This document shows, piece by piece, positions 12,191 to 22,199 of a DNA stretch of 64,000 nt. The position numbers and the translations under genes are program-made. Numbering within the stretch: position 1 is the first letter of the stretch; every line of letters starts with the position of its first letter. Under the pieces are notes generated by a model that was given only the letters and a program-made list of their open reading frames with translations, ran no database searches and had not been told where the DNA came from. The stretch comes from Strongylocentrotus purpuratus (Eukaryota; Echinodermata; Echinoidea; Camarodonta; Strongylocentrotidae), in NCBI RefSeq assembly GCF_000002235.5, contig NW_022145601.1, positions 22,485,389 to 22,549,388 on the forward strand, written 5' to 3'.

Positions 12191-12830
12191 TTGTCATGAC
12201 GAAGACAGCAGGCTAAAAGGGAAATCAAACGTATCTTTGAAATCAATAACGTTAATGTGTAATTTTTTTGATGATGTATGGATGCGCACTTCGATCTAGA
12301 ATTTTGAAATATTTAGCAACGCTGCCGGTTCAAAATGATGAAGAAATAATAAAGAAATGAAGCTTTAAGAATCACGAAGAGATTCTATAATCCTTAAAAC
12401 ATTAAATTATTTAAGTAAATCGGTGTTTGTCAGTAAGCATAAAAGGTATAAGGGCGTCAAAGGTTTTAGTTGTCATGACGTAGAAAGCTGATTAGAGATG
12501 AAATCAAAAGTACATTGTCTCTATCGCTATGGAACCGTAAAAGTTGTTAAAAACTACGAATCTTTTAAACCGATAAAATGTTAATAATGTATGTTGTGTC
12601 AATGTAAAATTCTATGTAAAAGATTCAAATATCTAGCAACGCTGCCGGTACAAAGTGATGAAGAAAACGATAAAGAAATAAAGCTTGAAAATCAGGAAAA
12701 ATTATATAATCCTCGAAACTGAAATTATTTCATTGCATTCTTGTTGGTATGAAGACAACTAGTTTATAGTCGATGACTAGCATAAAAGGTATTAGGACAA
12801 CATAGGTTTTGACTGTTTGCTAAGACAAAT
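12191..12830 (+). repeat. Two-copy diverged tandem repeat, about 280-345-bp unit
   Basis: Ordered shared landmarks: TTGTCATGACGnAGAnAGC at 12191 and 12470, TAGCAACGCTGCCGGT at about 12315 and 12635, GCATAAAAGGTAT at about 12438 and 12780. The spacing grows through indels, which indicates an old duplication. Confidence 0.85.
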
Positions 12831-12989
12831 CTATTTCCTCCTTTCAATATATTTAAACAAATGGATTCGAATTTCTTAATTATTACGAAACTTGCCAAGG
12901 AATAGACCCGTACGATATTGATGATCCTAATTTATCAAGAATTTAGCGATTTACTAATCAATCCAGACAAATATGATAACGACTAAGCA

Positions 12990-13555
12990 TGTGATTTACG
13001 AATAGTTTTTCTTTTTTTTTCTTAACGCATTCCGGAACGAAACATTTAGACCTTTTGTTGTACACTCACTTGTGTGTAAAAAAACTGAGAGGAAATTGGG
13101 AAATATTTTTGACCCCTTTGAACTCAACCGACACTACAACCTGCTTCTAAAAAGCTAAAACTAATACACTTTATTCTCATTAAGTTGCCTTGGTTCTAAA
13201 TATAGGTATGGTTTAACACTTTATAATTATAAACTAGATTAATTCTATCACAAGTAATGAATATTGCCGTCATTTCTAGATCAGCATCTTTTTGTTTTTT
13301 TAAAGCATTCCGGAGCGAAACTTTTAGACCTTCTGTTGAACACTCACTTTTGTAAAAAAAGAAGAAATTAAGGAAATCATGTTGACCCCTTTGAACTCAA
13401 CTGACACTACAACCTGCTTCTAAAAGCTTGAACTAATGCAGGTTATTCTCATTAAGTCGCCTTGGTTCTAAATATATAGGTATGTTTTAACACTTTCTAA
13501 ATTAACTCTATCACCAGTAGTGAAAATTGACGTCATTCTCGATTAGCATTACAAC
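12990..13555 (+). repeat. Two-copy tandem repeat, about 280-bp unit
   Basis: GCATTCCGGAnCGAAAC occurs at about 13027 and 13305, and each copy continues through GACCCCTTTGAACTCAAC, ACACTACAACCTGCTTCTAA and GCCTTGGTTCTAAATATA in the same order. It is unrelated in sequence to the repeat just upstream. Confidence 0.9.
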
Positions 13556-14310
13556 AAGGACATACTTTTGTTCTGGTCACTCCGAAATTCGTAATGATAG
13601 AGTTATTTAGAGACCAACACTTACGAATGTCCTTAAAAGAAAATCATTAATTTCAACAAATATTCTTTAAATCATAATGTGATTGTCATATGTATACAAC
13701 GAAATGAGTCAGCTTCATATTTCATTTTTCGAGGAAGAAAATCATATTTAATTGTCCACTGATATTTTTTTTAAATCACTATACACCGGAATTCAAAAAC
13801 TAACCTTCATATCTAGTTTTCAGGGAAGAATATCATCATTAATTGTCCACTATTATTCTTTAAATCACTAGGAGATTGCCATATATACAACGGAATTAGT
13901 AAACTTTATATTTCATTTTCAAGGAAGAATATCATCATAAATTGTCCACTTATATCCTTTAAATCACTAGGTGACTGTCATATATACAACCGAATTAGTA
14001 AACTTCATATTCCGTTTTCGAGGAAGAATATCATTAGTCCACTAATATTCTCCAAATCACTTAGGGATTGCCTTATATACAACGGATTTCATGAACTTTA
14101 TATATCGGTTTATACAAGGAAGAATATCAGCATTAATAGTCTAATAATATTATTTATATCATTAAACGTATACAGTCGGCACTCGTTAGTTTGGGGGTGC
14201 TAGCACTTTAATCAAAGGGAAATAAGTGGTGCAAATAAATGTTTGATGATTTACGAACATAGCTCGCCAAGGAAGCCATCAACCCTTGAGATTTTTTTCA
14301 AAAGGGCTGT

Positions 14311-14572
14311 ACCGGAGTGTTGGCTCAGTCAGTAGGGAGTCCGCCTCACAACTGGGAGGTCATGGGTTCGAATCCCGGCCGCGTCATACCAAAAGACGTT
14401 AAAAGATGGGAGTTGTTGCTACCTTGTTTTGGCATTCAACAATAAGGGGATAGAGTAACGTCGATCTGGCGCTGCTCAGTGGCTGCCGGGCTCACGATCA
14501 ATTGGGCAAAAAGAATTTCCGATTCGGTTTAATAAAATTTGGAGTGGACTATTAGGCTATTATTATTATTAG
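14311..14572 (+). mobile_element. tRNA-derived SINE (tRNA-Val-like head), copy 2
   Basis: A box TGGCTCAGTCAGTAGG, CCGCCTCACAACTGGGAGG, B box GGTTCGAATCCC, then the same body as the 6.66-kb copy with a longer middle (GCTGCCGGGCTCACG) and a tail running into ATT repeats. This is the fuller of the two copies. It interrupts the 98-bp array. Confidence 0.92.
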
Positions 14573-14580
14573 TATTATTA

Positions 14581-15164
14581 TAAACTGTACCAAGTAAATC
14601 GGTCTGTCTTTGATGTAAGCACTCAGCAGGCACAGTGGTATAATCATTCATAAGTGCCCCCACTGAAATAAGTTTATACCATTATGATGAATAGTTAATA
14701 TTTTGGTTGTGTTAAATTAACCCTAATAATGTAAAGCACAAAATTGTTATTCTAAGTATATAATAAGTATTCTGGTGAAGTCACTTAATAACAATAATAT
14801 TGGTACACAATGTGAATGAAGGTTATACCTAAGAAACAATGAATACTTCAGGTAGAGATGCATATTTTAAAGTTTATACATTGTTCACTCTAGTATTTTG
14901 TTTACAACAAGAAGTTAATTGAACGATCATTGAAAGTAATTGTTGAACACTGAAGTGTGTTTTTATTAGAAGATTGATACCCAATGTAAATGCGGTTATT
15001 CATTTTGTTCGAACGTTTTGACTTTGTCATTTACAGTTCTGACGGCTTTTGGCAAGAATGAACGTTTACAAGAAGCATAGACTATAGAAGCCCATACAAA
15101 TTAAGAGAAAGTGTGCGTCTTTTTTATGTTCATCCAAGTTAATACATCAAGGCAGGCACATTAG
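14581..15164. other. Unassigned insert within the 98-bp array
   Basis: This sequence is unlike the monomers on either side. No coding frame or clear inverted ends were found. Confidence 0.4.
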
Positions 15165-15300
15165 GTTATTGCCAAACATACAGCGTTCCGGGAATTGATA
15201 TAATTGCCTTCATATTTAGTTCTAAAGGAAGAATATATTATCATCAATTTTCGTTAATATTTTATACATCACTAGGTGAATGTCATACATGCAACGGACT

Positions 15301-15475
15301 CAGGGGCGTACGCAGGATTTTTTCAAGGGGGGGGGGGTTTAAAATATTTTGCTCCCGAAAATTTGAAAATCGGGGGGGGGGGGGGGGGTTAGGTTTTTTT
15401 AGGGGGGTTTACATACATAAAAATACCAAAGGGGGGGTTTGAACCCCCAAACCCCCCCCCCTGCGTACGCCCCTG
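15301..15475. mobile_element. hAT-type MITE with 8-bp target duplication
   Basis: Terminal inverted repeats CAGGGGCGTACGCAGG and CCTGCGTACGCCCCTG, with G/C runs inside, are flanked by a perfect 8-bp duplication AACGGACT at 15293-15300 and 15476-15483. The duplicated bases belong to a monomer of the 98-bp array, so the array is older than the insertion. Non-autonomous, 175 bp. Confidence 0.95.
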
Positions 15476-15659
15476 AACGGACTTAGTAAACGTCAAATTT
15501 CGCCTTCAGGAAAAACATTATAATTAATTTTCCACTTATAGTCTTTGAATCCCTTAACGATTGTCATACATGCAACGAAATTAATTAACTTTTATTTATA
15601 ATCAATATAAGGAAGTATAAGGAAGAATATTATACATATTTTTCACTGATATTCTGTGA

Positions 15660-16816
15660 CTCACTTGCTGTTTATTAGCTGGCGGACGCCACTTTCCCAG
15701 AGTTTAGCGAGCGACTTCGAGATAATGACTGTCTGGAAACTATGTCAGATAACTTGTCAAGTAGTGAATTTAATAGGTGCGTGGGTTAAATGTGTGAGTG
15801 GATTGCGCGTGCGAGTGGGTGTGCATACCAGCCAGTCTAAGTAGCAATTGAGGGATGGAATTTTAACGGCTCTTAGCTCTAAATAACCTCCTTGTCATAT
15901 TTGATAGCTCTTTTTGATAGACTGAGAGGTATTGAAGCGTTCTGAAAATACTTTATATGTTCAAGATTGAAGTACTTAATGCATTGGTGTTAACATGGCA
16001 GACATGACGAGTGTGAAATTGATCGCTAATATGTTACTATTTTGGAAAAGTTCGAAAATATGACAACGTCAGAAATCTTTAACCATCTCATCCTGAATGT
16101 CATAACAAGGGCGTTATCCAATTTGACGATACATTTGCAGCTTCTATTTGTCGTAAGAACTATTTATGTCAAATTAGAATAACCTATTTAAAATAACAAT
16201 CAAGTGGGTTAAAGTGACACGTACAATTTGACTCTTAACGAAGACAACAACCCCATACGATATAGATAAAATTCATACAAATTTTGTTAAAATTCTGAAG
16301 ATTTCCCCTCTGATCTTTATTCATAATGGTAACGCTTTCATAATGAGAAAGAGAGTCGGCTCAGCCGGCAAAGCGCAGTCGAACCAAGTGTCATAGGATT
16401 GAATCTAACAAGGCGGATGACCAAAACCTTTGTTGTGTGTTAAAGGCTAAGTCCACTCCAAACATATTTTGCTTTTAATAGATGCCGAAAATAAACAGAA
16501 ACAGAGCACAACAAATTAGTGAAATCGGAAGTTATGAATTGTTTAAACAGTATGACAAACTAAGGAACTTTTTAAAAAAAAATCACTACACACATTGCCA
16601 AATTTGTAATCAGGTTGAGAAGTCATTGCCTCACTATTTATTAACTGCTTTATATATTTTTATCCCATTAATTTTCCTTTTTATCCCCTAAAACTTGATT
16701 TTCCCATGCCTTTGCCCAGAATCTTGCCGAAGTGATCAGATTAACAAAAAATACATTTGTTTTTCCTTTCGCACCTGACAGAAAACTAATCGATAGAAAG
16801 ACAACATTATCACAAT
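15660..16816 (+). promoter_or_regulatory. Upstream flank of the NBL1-like gene
   Basis: This stretch from the end of the tandem array to the ATG must hold the proximal promoter and any 5' UTR. A TATATATTTT stretch lies at 16651-16660, about 160 bp before the ATG, but it is weak evidence in AT-rich DNA. A half-MITE sits at 16443-16525. No other motif is claimed, and a further upstream non-coding exon cannot be excluded. Confidence 0.3.
16443..16525 (+). mobile_element. Left half of a TTAA-type MITE
   Basis: TTAAAGGCTAAGTCCACTCC and the following ATGCCGAAAA...AGAAACAGAGCA match the left arm of the complete element at 24764-25186. The right arm was not found. It lies about 300-370 bp before the NBL1-like start codon. 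Confidence 0.65.
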
Positions 16817-18595
16817 ATGATCGCCGCAGTCCTTTGGATAAGCTCCCTTTTGGCGTGTGCCTTAATGACGTCATCCGTCCCACATGCGGACGTCGCATCG
16901 CGTGTGTTTCATCATAGGGTGTCCTCACAAGGCAGCAATGACCTCCCTACAGATACACAAAAGAGACACGATCAAGACCACGTGACAATGTCCCCGCAAT
17001 CTGATTCGTCGGATACACATTACGGCGCACACCTTATTGATAGGACAGTTCTCTTTCCACACGACACCACGTGGTGTGTGGCTCGCCCCATTAGTCAGGT
17101 GATAGAAAGCCCCGGATGTACGGCGAGAACGATTCCGAATAAGGTAAATTTCTTGAGAAAAAAAAGACTTTAAATTATCGTATTTTTTCAGAAGCCAGTC
17201 CGATTGGAAAGGAAAGCGTATCTTACAACTCCTTCTTTACTTTATTGATTAAGAAATTCTTCAGATTGTGCCACCCTCTTTGAATGATCCTATAATGGAT
17301 TCCCCCTGAAACGGTACACGCTGGTTAAAAGAGTATTAATCATAACTCTTGGCTAGTCGGTTTATGCGTCCTTGCGACTAACTTTAATCTTGAGCACAAT
17401 GAGTCATCTGCATTTATCTCTTAAGTTATTTTTTTTACATTTCAATGCTGTTTTTGTTTAACATTTTCTTATTATTATTTCATCGGCATGTTATTTATCT
17501 TTTTTTTTTTCTTTTGACAGATGTGTGCTGGGCAGTGTTACAGTTTCACCGTTCCTAAGATTTTTCCACACGATATCCGATCCCAATTTAAATCATGTGA
17601 CTGCTGCCAGCCTTCCAGAGTAACATGGGTGACAGTAAGTATTCGTAAAACACGATACCCAAGACTTTCAAGAAATGAACCCAACGGCATTTTTGTATAC
17701 CATATTTTATATGCGGTAGAAATCATCTTCGGGTTATGTCATGGGTCATGTACTTTTTTTTTCCTTCAAATTTTAATATGTGGTGAACAAGGCATTATTT
17801 TGATTTTGACAAAGTCTTTTCAATATTGTTAGATAAACATGAGGAAAATGCTTTTGGCATTAAAGCAAGTGAAGATTACACAGTACTGAAATAAAATAAG
17901 TGAATTTCCATTCTCTTTAATGTCATGTGACCCTTCCAATTACACAAATAGTTGAATTCACGTCGTATCCATTTTGCATAAGATTCGTTTAAAAGGCTAA
18001 TTAATCAAAATAGTTGGGTCAACGTCAAGTTAATCAATCTTTATTCATGCCCATTGCACACGAGGTGTTATTCGACTGACGCAAGACTACGTCAGCGGCT
18101 GGTGCTGTCTCTGACGCACCATGCGAGCACGGCGAGTTTAACATCGTCCTAACGAGTCCAATGTGAACAACGCCGTTAAATTTCAGGCGTACGCGGTATA
18201 GGAATTGCCTTTACTTGATTAATAGCACATGGTATAACGCAAAAAAAATGATGTCTCTTGTGCCCTGGGTATTAGATGATTACCGAGCCAATGTCTAGCC
18301 TCATATTTATTTCTAAAACAAGACAGAAAATATCGTTGTGAGATAATCAATTCTATGTGTTCGATATTTATTCATTTTATGTTTTTTTTTCTTCACATAG
18401 ATTCCACTTTCTTGCAATGCTGTAGATGGTGACACTGTACTTCACAAGCATGTCGAAGTGGTGGAGGAATGCGAATGCAAACCGTGCTCGTTTTACACGT
18501 CGACGTCGTCATGGAGTACGGAGTCAACGACCACCAACGACACGGAATATTCGGACGAGCAGTCGTCCTATGTAGAAAGCCCTAGTGCCCCTTGA
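16817..18595 (+). CDS. NBL1: NBL1/DAN-like secreted BMP antagonist, complete, three coding exons
   Basis: Join 16817-17143, 17521-17634, 18401-18595: 109+38+64 codons, 211 residues, TGA at 18593. Both introns are phase 0 with GT..AG ends (AAG|gtaaat, acag|ATG; ACA|gtaagt, atag|ATT). The family consists of secreted cystine-knot proteins that bind BMP/GDF ligands outside the cell. Residues 1-24 are a signal peptide (MIAAVLWISSLLACALMTSS...). Residues 79-90 (LFPHDTTWCVAR) parallel LFPDKSAWCEAK of vertebrate NBL1. The knot follows: Cys87, 101, 111, 115, 135, 138, 152, 171, 173, 176, with VPxxFP, a Trp seven residues after Cys138, and a final CxCxxC, all as in NBL1. Odd: an extra Cys137 (CDCC instead of CxxC), a longer pre-knot region (about 60 residues, KR at 49-50) and a Ser/Thr/acidic tail (177-211) with an N-glycosylation sequon at Asn193. 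The start was chosen because it gives the signal peptide in frame. Bursicon-alpha is the main alternative (CxCC, CxCxPC), but its QVSGSK/GEREA core is absent. Confidence 0.92.
17144..17520 (+). other. NBL1-like gene intron 1
   Basis: This is a 377-bp phase-0 intron with donor GTAAAT and an acceptor preceded by a long T-rich tract ending ttttgacag. It separates the second and third knot cysteines (after Asn108-Lys109). No repeat or regulatory element is recognised inside it. Confidence 0.88.
17635..18400 (+). other. NBL1-like gene intron 2, repeat-bearing
   Basis: This is a 766-bp phase-0 intron with consensus donor GTAAGT and acceptor ttcttcacatag. Its first 100 bp match a dispersed repeat also present at about 55411-55500. 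A GC-richer block near 18050-18190, with CCATTGCACACGAG on the left and ATTGGACTCG-like sequence (reverse complement) on the right, may be a decayed foldback element. Confidence 0.85.
17641..17740 (+). repeat. Dispersed repeat R2, copy in NBL1-like intron 2
   Basis: ATTCGTAAAACACG, GACTTTCAAGAAAT, CCATATTTT and TAGAAATCAT appear in the same order and spacing as in 55411-55500. The similarity starts right after the exon 2 donor and does not enter the exon. Confidence 0.65.
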
Positions 18596-19622
18596 GGGGC
18601 GCTCACGTTGACAGAGTCCGTAATATCGTTAATATCTTTTTATGCCACTCAGCTATGCCTTTGCCACACTAAATAGGCCGGTTTACAAACATATTCAATT
18701 TTCATGCATACCTTGTCTTGTGAACAGCGATTTATCTTGACAACCTGAAAGCTTTGCCCGAGGCTTGTCCGAAATAGCAACAAGTAAGGTATGCAGACTG
18801 GATTCCAAGTATCATTCATTTATAACAGGTTAATGGAATAACTCAGAAAAGCCAGGAAAGAAACATCCAAATGTGAATATGTTTAGTAAACCGGTTTATT
18901 TTTCATGGGCACTGTTGGACGACGCTTGCTCCTGTGATAATTGGCCCGCCGCAATTTCCTACACTAACCAAGTTCTTATATTCAGCCCTGGACCGAACAC
19001 TAAACCTAACCCTAACCCTAAAACTTACCTAAAGCCAAATAGAAACCCTACTTCCTAACGCTATATAATTTTGACGAACACATAACCAGGAGCAAATGTC
19101 GGATTACCCTTTCGACAAACGGATTCTAGCTTATTCCTAAGTTTGCTGCAGGAATTTACCAGAAATGTTGCGGAAGGGTTTGTCTTGTCGCCAATTAATA
19201 ACAGAAAATGAATTGTTATGCAAAGCTTCTTTTTTTTTTTTAAATATTCGCAGTTAAATGCCAATTGACGTGTGTGCCATTTGGAAGGTTTGAAAGAGTT
19301 TGATATAGTTCTGGTTAATGCGATCGAATCTTTGAAAAAGAAGAATATCTAGAAGCTATTGTTTAATGTTGGTTATGTTGTATTAAAATAAGAATATATT
19401 TCTATTATGAGAGCTGTACAATTTTATAAGAACGATGCAAAAATTAGTCTTGATGAAAGCACTGCACAGAGACAAGAGTATATGGAACTACACTCACACA
19501 TTTGGTATCAAAGCGATGTCCGAATATCTCCGCTCATATTGGAAATGTAGGGGAATTGAAGAGCACTCTTCCTTTCATATGATATTGCAGTTATGTTTTT
19601 CTTCTATATTACACGAATAAAA
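18596..19622 (+). other. 3' flank of the NBL1-like gene, possible 3' UTR
   Basis: Non-coding sequence follows the stop. ATTAAA occurs at 19382-19387, and the first canonical AATAAA that I see is at 19617-19622, so a 3' UTR of about 0.8-1.0 kb is possible. A short telomere-like run lies at 19003-19022. The true cleavage site is not visible from sequence alone. Confidence 0.25.
19003..19022 (+). repeat. Short interstitial telomere-like run
   Basis: Three consecutive CCTAA/CCCTAA units (aacctaaccctaaccctaa) occur here. It is too short to indicate a chromosome end and may be a simple-sequence accident or a repair scar. Confidence 0.6.
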
Positions 19623-20807
19623 GAAATAGAAGGCTTACAGATTGTCATTATTCAGTTTTACCAGAACTCATCCTTATTTTTTCCATTTGCAAACTATGAA
19701 CAATGCAGTTCGCAAAAGTTAATGGCAACTTAATCCATACCGCTTCATCGTCAATAATCTGGTAATTCATAAACGGGGGGAAAGAGAAAAAGAAATAAAG
19801 GGAAAGGGGAAAAGGGGAACCTGTAAAGAAGGGGCTTGGGACCGATTCGTTATATAAATCTGGTAGAAAAAGGTGGATTTGATATTGCTTTCATGTATAA
19901 ATGTGATATTTTCTATTATATTCACATTTAAGTCTTTTTTTTTGTTCTTGCCCTCTTGGTAAAACATAAACATTATACTGATGCTATTGAGTTAAGCTAT
20001 CCTGTCGTCTGTTTTAATCTGTATGTGTATATTTGTTTATAAGTAGATGTGTGCATTTGAATTTTATATAGAAAAACATCCGAATCTACTCCTTTTAATA
20101 TCAATAACCTTTATATTTGCATGCAATCCATCTTATAATATCGGTCACACCCCCCCCCCCCCCCTTCGTGATGCAGATGTCCCCTCAAAATCTAGGCCAC
20201 TGATGAACTTACCAGTATGAACCAAATATTATTTCAAACTATATTTTGGTAATTGAGTTTACCACGACTGTTACTATAGTTTGTAAGCATGTTGCTAGAT
20301 AATTTGAAAGCCACGCCACGTGTTTACAAATTGGACAATTGCATCGCATATGCAGTGGCCTACCAGCGGCCTACCACGATTTCGTCATTAACCTGGGCTA
20401 ATCAATCTTGTGAAGGCAATTAGCGCATGCGTTTGAACGGTAATTGAAGTATTCACGTTTTGTATGATATCTCATAATAACGCAGTCGATATAACGCATT
20501 GGATGCAATATTATAGAAATGTATAATGCAGACAAAGACTCTGTTGATATTTTTTCCGTTTCTCTGCAAATTTTCATTGAATTTTATTCTCATCCATAAA
20601 TCTGACATGATATTATGACATTGCAAAGTAAATAATTACACAAATATGTGATACTGTTTCAGTATATATTATTTAAGGGAATGCTCGTCTGTGAATTCAT
20701 TAGCTGGAATCGGTATGTTAACTGAAGAAATGCGATGAGGGGAATACTAAACATTTTCTTTACCTCCTGATATATCCTTGACTTCCGCGAAGGTATTGCT
20801 CTTGAAG

Positions 20808-20847
<40 letters not shown>

Positions 20848-21110
20848 AAGAGAGTGAGAAATAAATGACATGCAAAGTGTAAACCAAAAGGTGACGCCCT
20901 TGTTTAATTTAACACTTCATGTAATTAGTGGTATTTACACATAGAGCAATTAGAAACATTTAACAAAAAATGATTAATTTTTGTTGTTGTTGTTGTATCA
21001 CTATGATTCGGAACTGATTTCGTTTTATCTTTCATAAGGAAGCTTACAAAACCTCCTAACTATTTAAAACCTCAATCGCATCGGAGTCAATTCGGAAGGT
21101 TTAAATACCC
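19623..21110. other. Unassigned sequence with one (GA)n tract
   Basis: Contains a C run at 20151-20164 and a (GA)n microsatellite at 20814-20852. No gene is recognised. Confidence 0.5.
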
Positions 21111-21112
21111 AG

Positions 21113-21705
21113 AGTTTGATTTTGATTTGATTTGATTTGATTTGGTTTTTTGGTTTCTGCATCTTTTTTCATTTTTCATCATACATTTTCATGAACATAA
21201 TATGGTTTGATACAATATTTTAAGTGTATATAATTGTATACAGATAATAAACGAATTTAAACAAATATATTGAATGCATAATTGACATACATTAGATGCA
21301 GGAGGGCTACAAAAATAAGCAAAATAGCTTGACGTGCCCGCAGCCCTCAACTTAGATACAACAACAATACAAACAAATACAAATAGAAAAGACTGACTTG
21401 CAGAGAAGAAAAGGAAAGGGTAGAGAAGGAGCGTTGGTAATAATACAATAAATCTCATACATCTGCTAATTGAATGTAGGTTCACTCATGAATGGATAAA
21501 CGATGCTAGGTCATGGACGATTACACATCATTGTTGAATATACAGTCAATATAACACTCGAACATAAATATAGTACAATTACACACGACAGGATCAATAC
21601 TTAGACAATAACTTAGTTTTAACTGCCTTCTTAAATAAATACAATATCCTAAGGTTTCTTATTACAATGGGCAGGGAGTTCCAGATGTCTGGGCCGGCGT
21701 GTCAT
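21113..21705 (-). mobile_element. 3' end of a non-LTR retrotransposon (CR1/L2/jockey-like group)
   Basis: On the - strand 21703-21594 encodes HAGPDIWNSLPIVIRNLRI and then ...LYLFKKAVKTKLLSKY before a TGA. The WNSLPxxIR...FKKxxK pattern is typical of the last residues of LINE reverse-transcriptase proteins. About 480 bp of 3' UTR follow, ending in TCAAA/ATCAA-type repeats (21113-21143 on the + strand). The copy is 5'-truncated at about 21705. The clade is inferred from the C-terminal motif only. Confidence 0.8.
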
Positions 21706-21829
21706 ATGGATTTGAAATTTGGATTTGAAAGTCGTAGGGTGATAATCATTTTGTTGGTCAGGGTGAACTTTATTCGCCAGGGCTAGTTGATCGGGTGGTA
21801 AACTGGTTTATACTGGTCATTTTGTTTAG

Positions 21830-22055
21830 GGGTTCGTCATTCCGAAAAATATCATCTCGGAAGGTTCGTAATCCCGAAAATAAAAAAAGATTTCATAATT
21901 CCGAAAATGAAATAGGGTATTTAATTCGAAAATGAAAATAGGTTCATAATTTTGAGGAAAAAAAGAAAAAAGGTTCACAAATTTGAAAACGAAGATCAAT
22001 AATTTCGAAAATTCACAATTCCGAAAATAAAATTACATGATAGAACCTTCGGAAT
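21830..22055 (+). repeat. Degenerate short tandem repeat (TTCnTAATTCCGAAAAT-like)
   Basis: About ten imperfect units built on TTCATAATTCCGAAAAT with variable A-rich spacers. Non-coding. Confidence 0.75.
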
Positions 22056-22199
22056 AATGAACTTCTAGTAGAAAGAACATTTCGTAAAAACGAATAACCC
22101 CGAGATAATTATTCGGGATTATTTTCAGGATTGCGATTGTCCGACGAAAAAACAAACAATTTTTAACACAGTTAAATAAATGATATAATATAGTCTTCC

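Larger units (their letters stand above)
13640..15660 (+). repeat. About 98-bp tandem-repeat array, interrupted
   Basis: Monomers share TnTAAATCACTAGG, ATTGnCATATATACAACGGA, CTTCATATT and GGAAGAATATCATCA. Contiguous monomers start at about 13661, 13762, 13856, 13957, 14049 and 14148 (spacing 92-101 bp). Further monomers resume at about 15165-15300 and 15484-15660. Between them lie a SINE, about 590 bp of unassigned sequence and a hAT-type MITE. Confidence 0.9.

Noticed and set aside
16817-18595. Bursicon-alpha identity for the cystine-knot gene
   Set aside because: CxCC and CxCxPC fit bursicon, but LFPxxxxWC, VPxxFP and the Trp position fit NBL1 better and the conserved bursicon core is missing.
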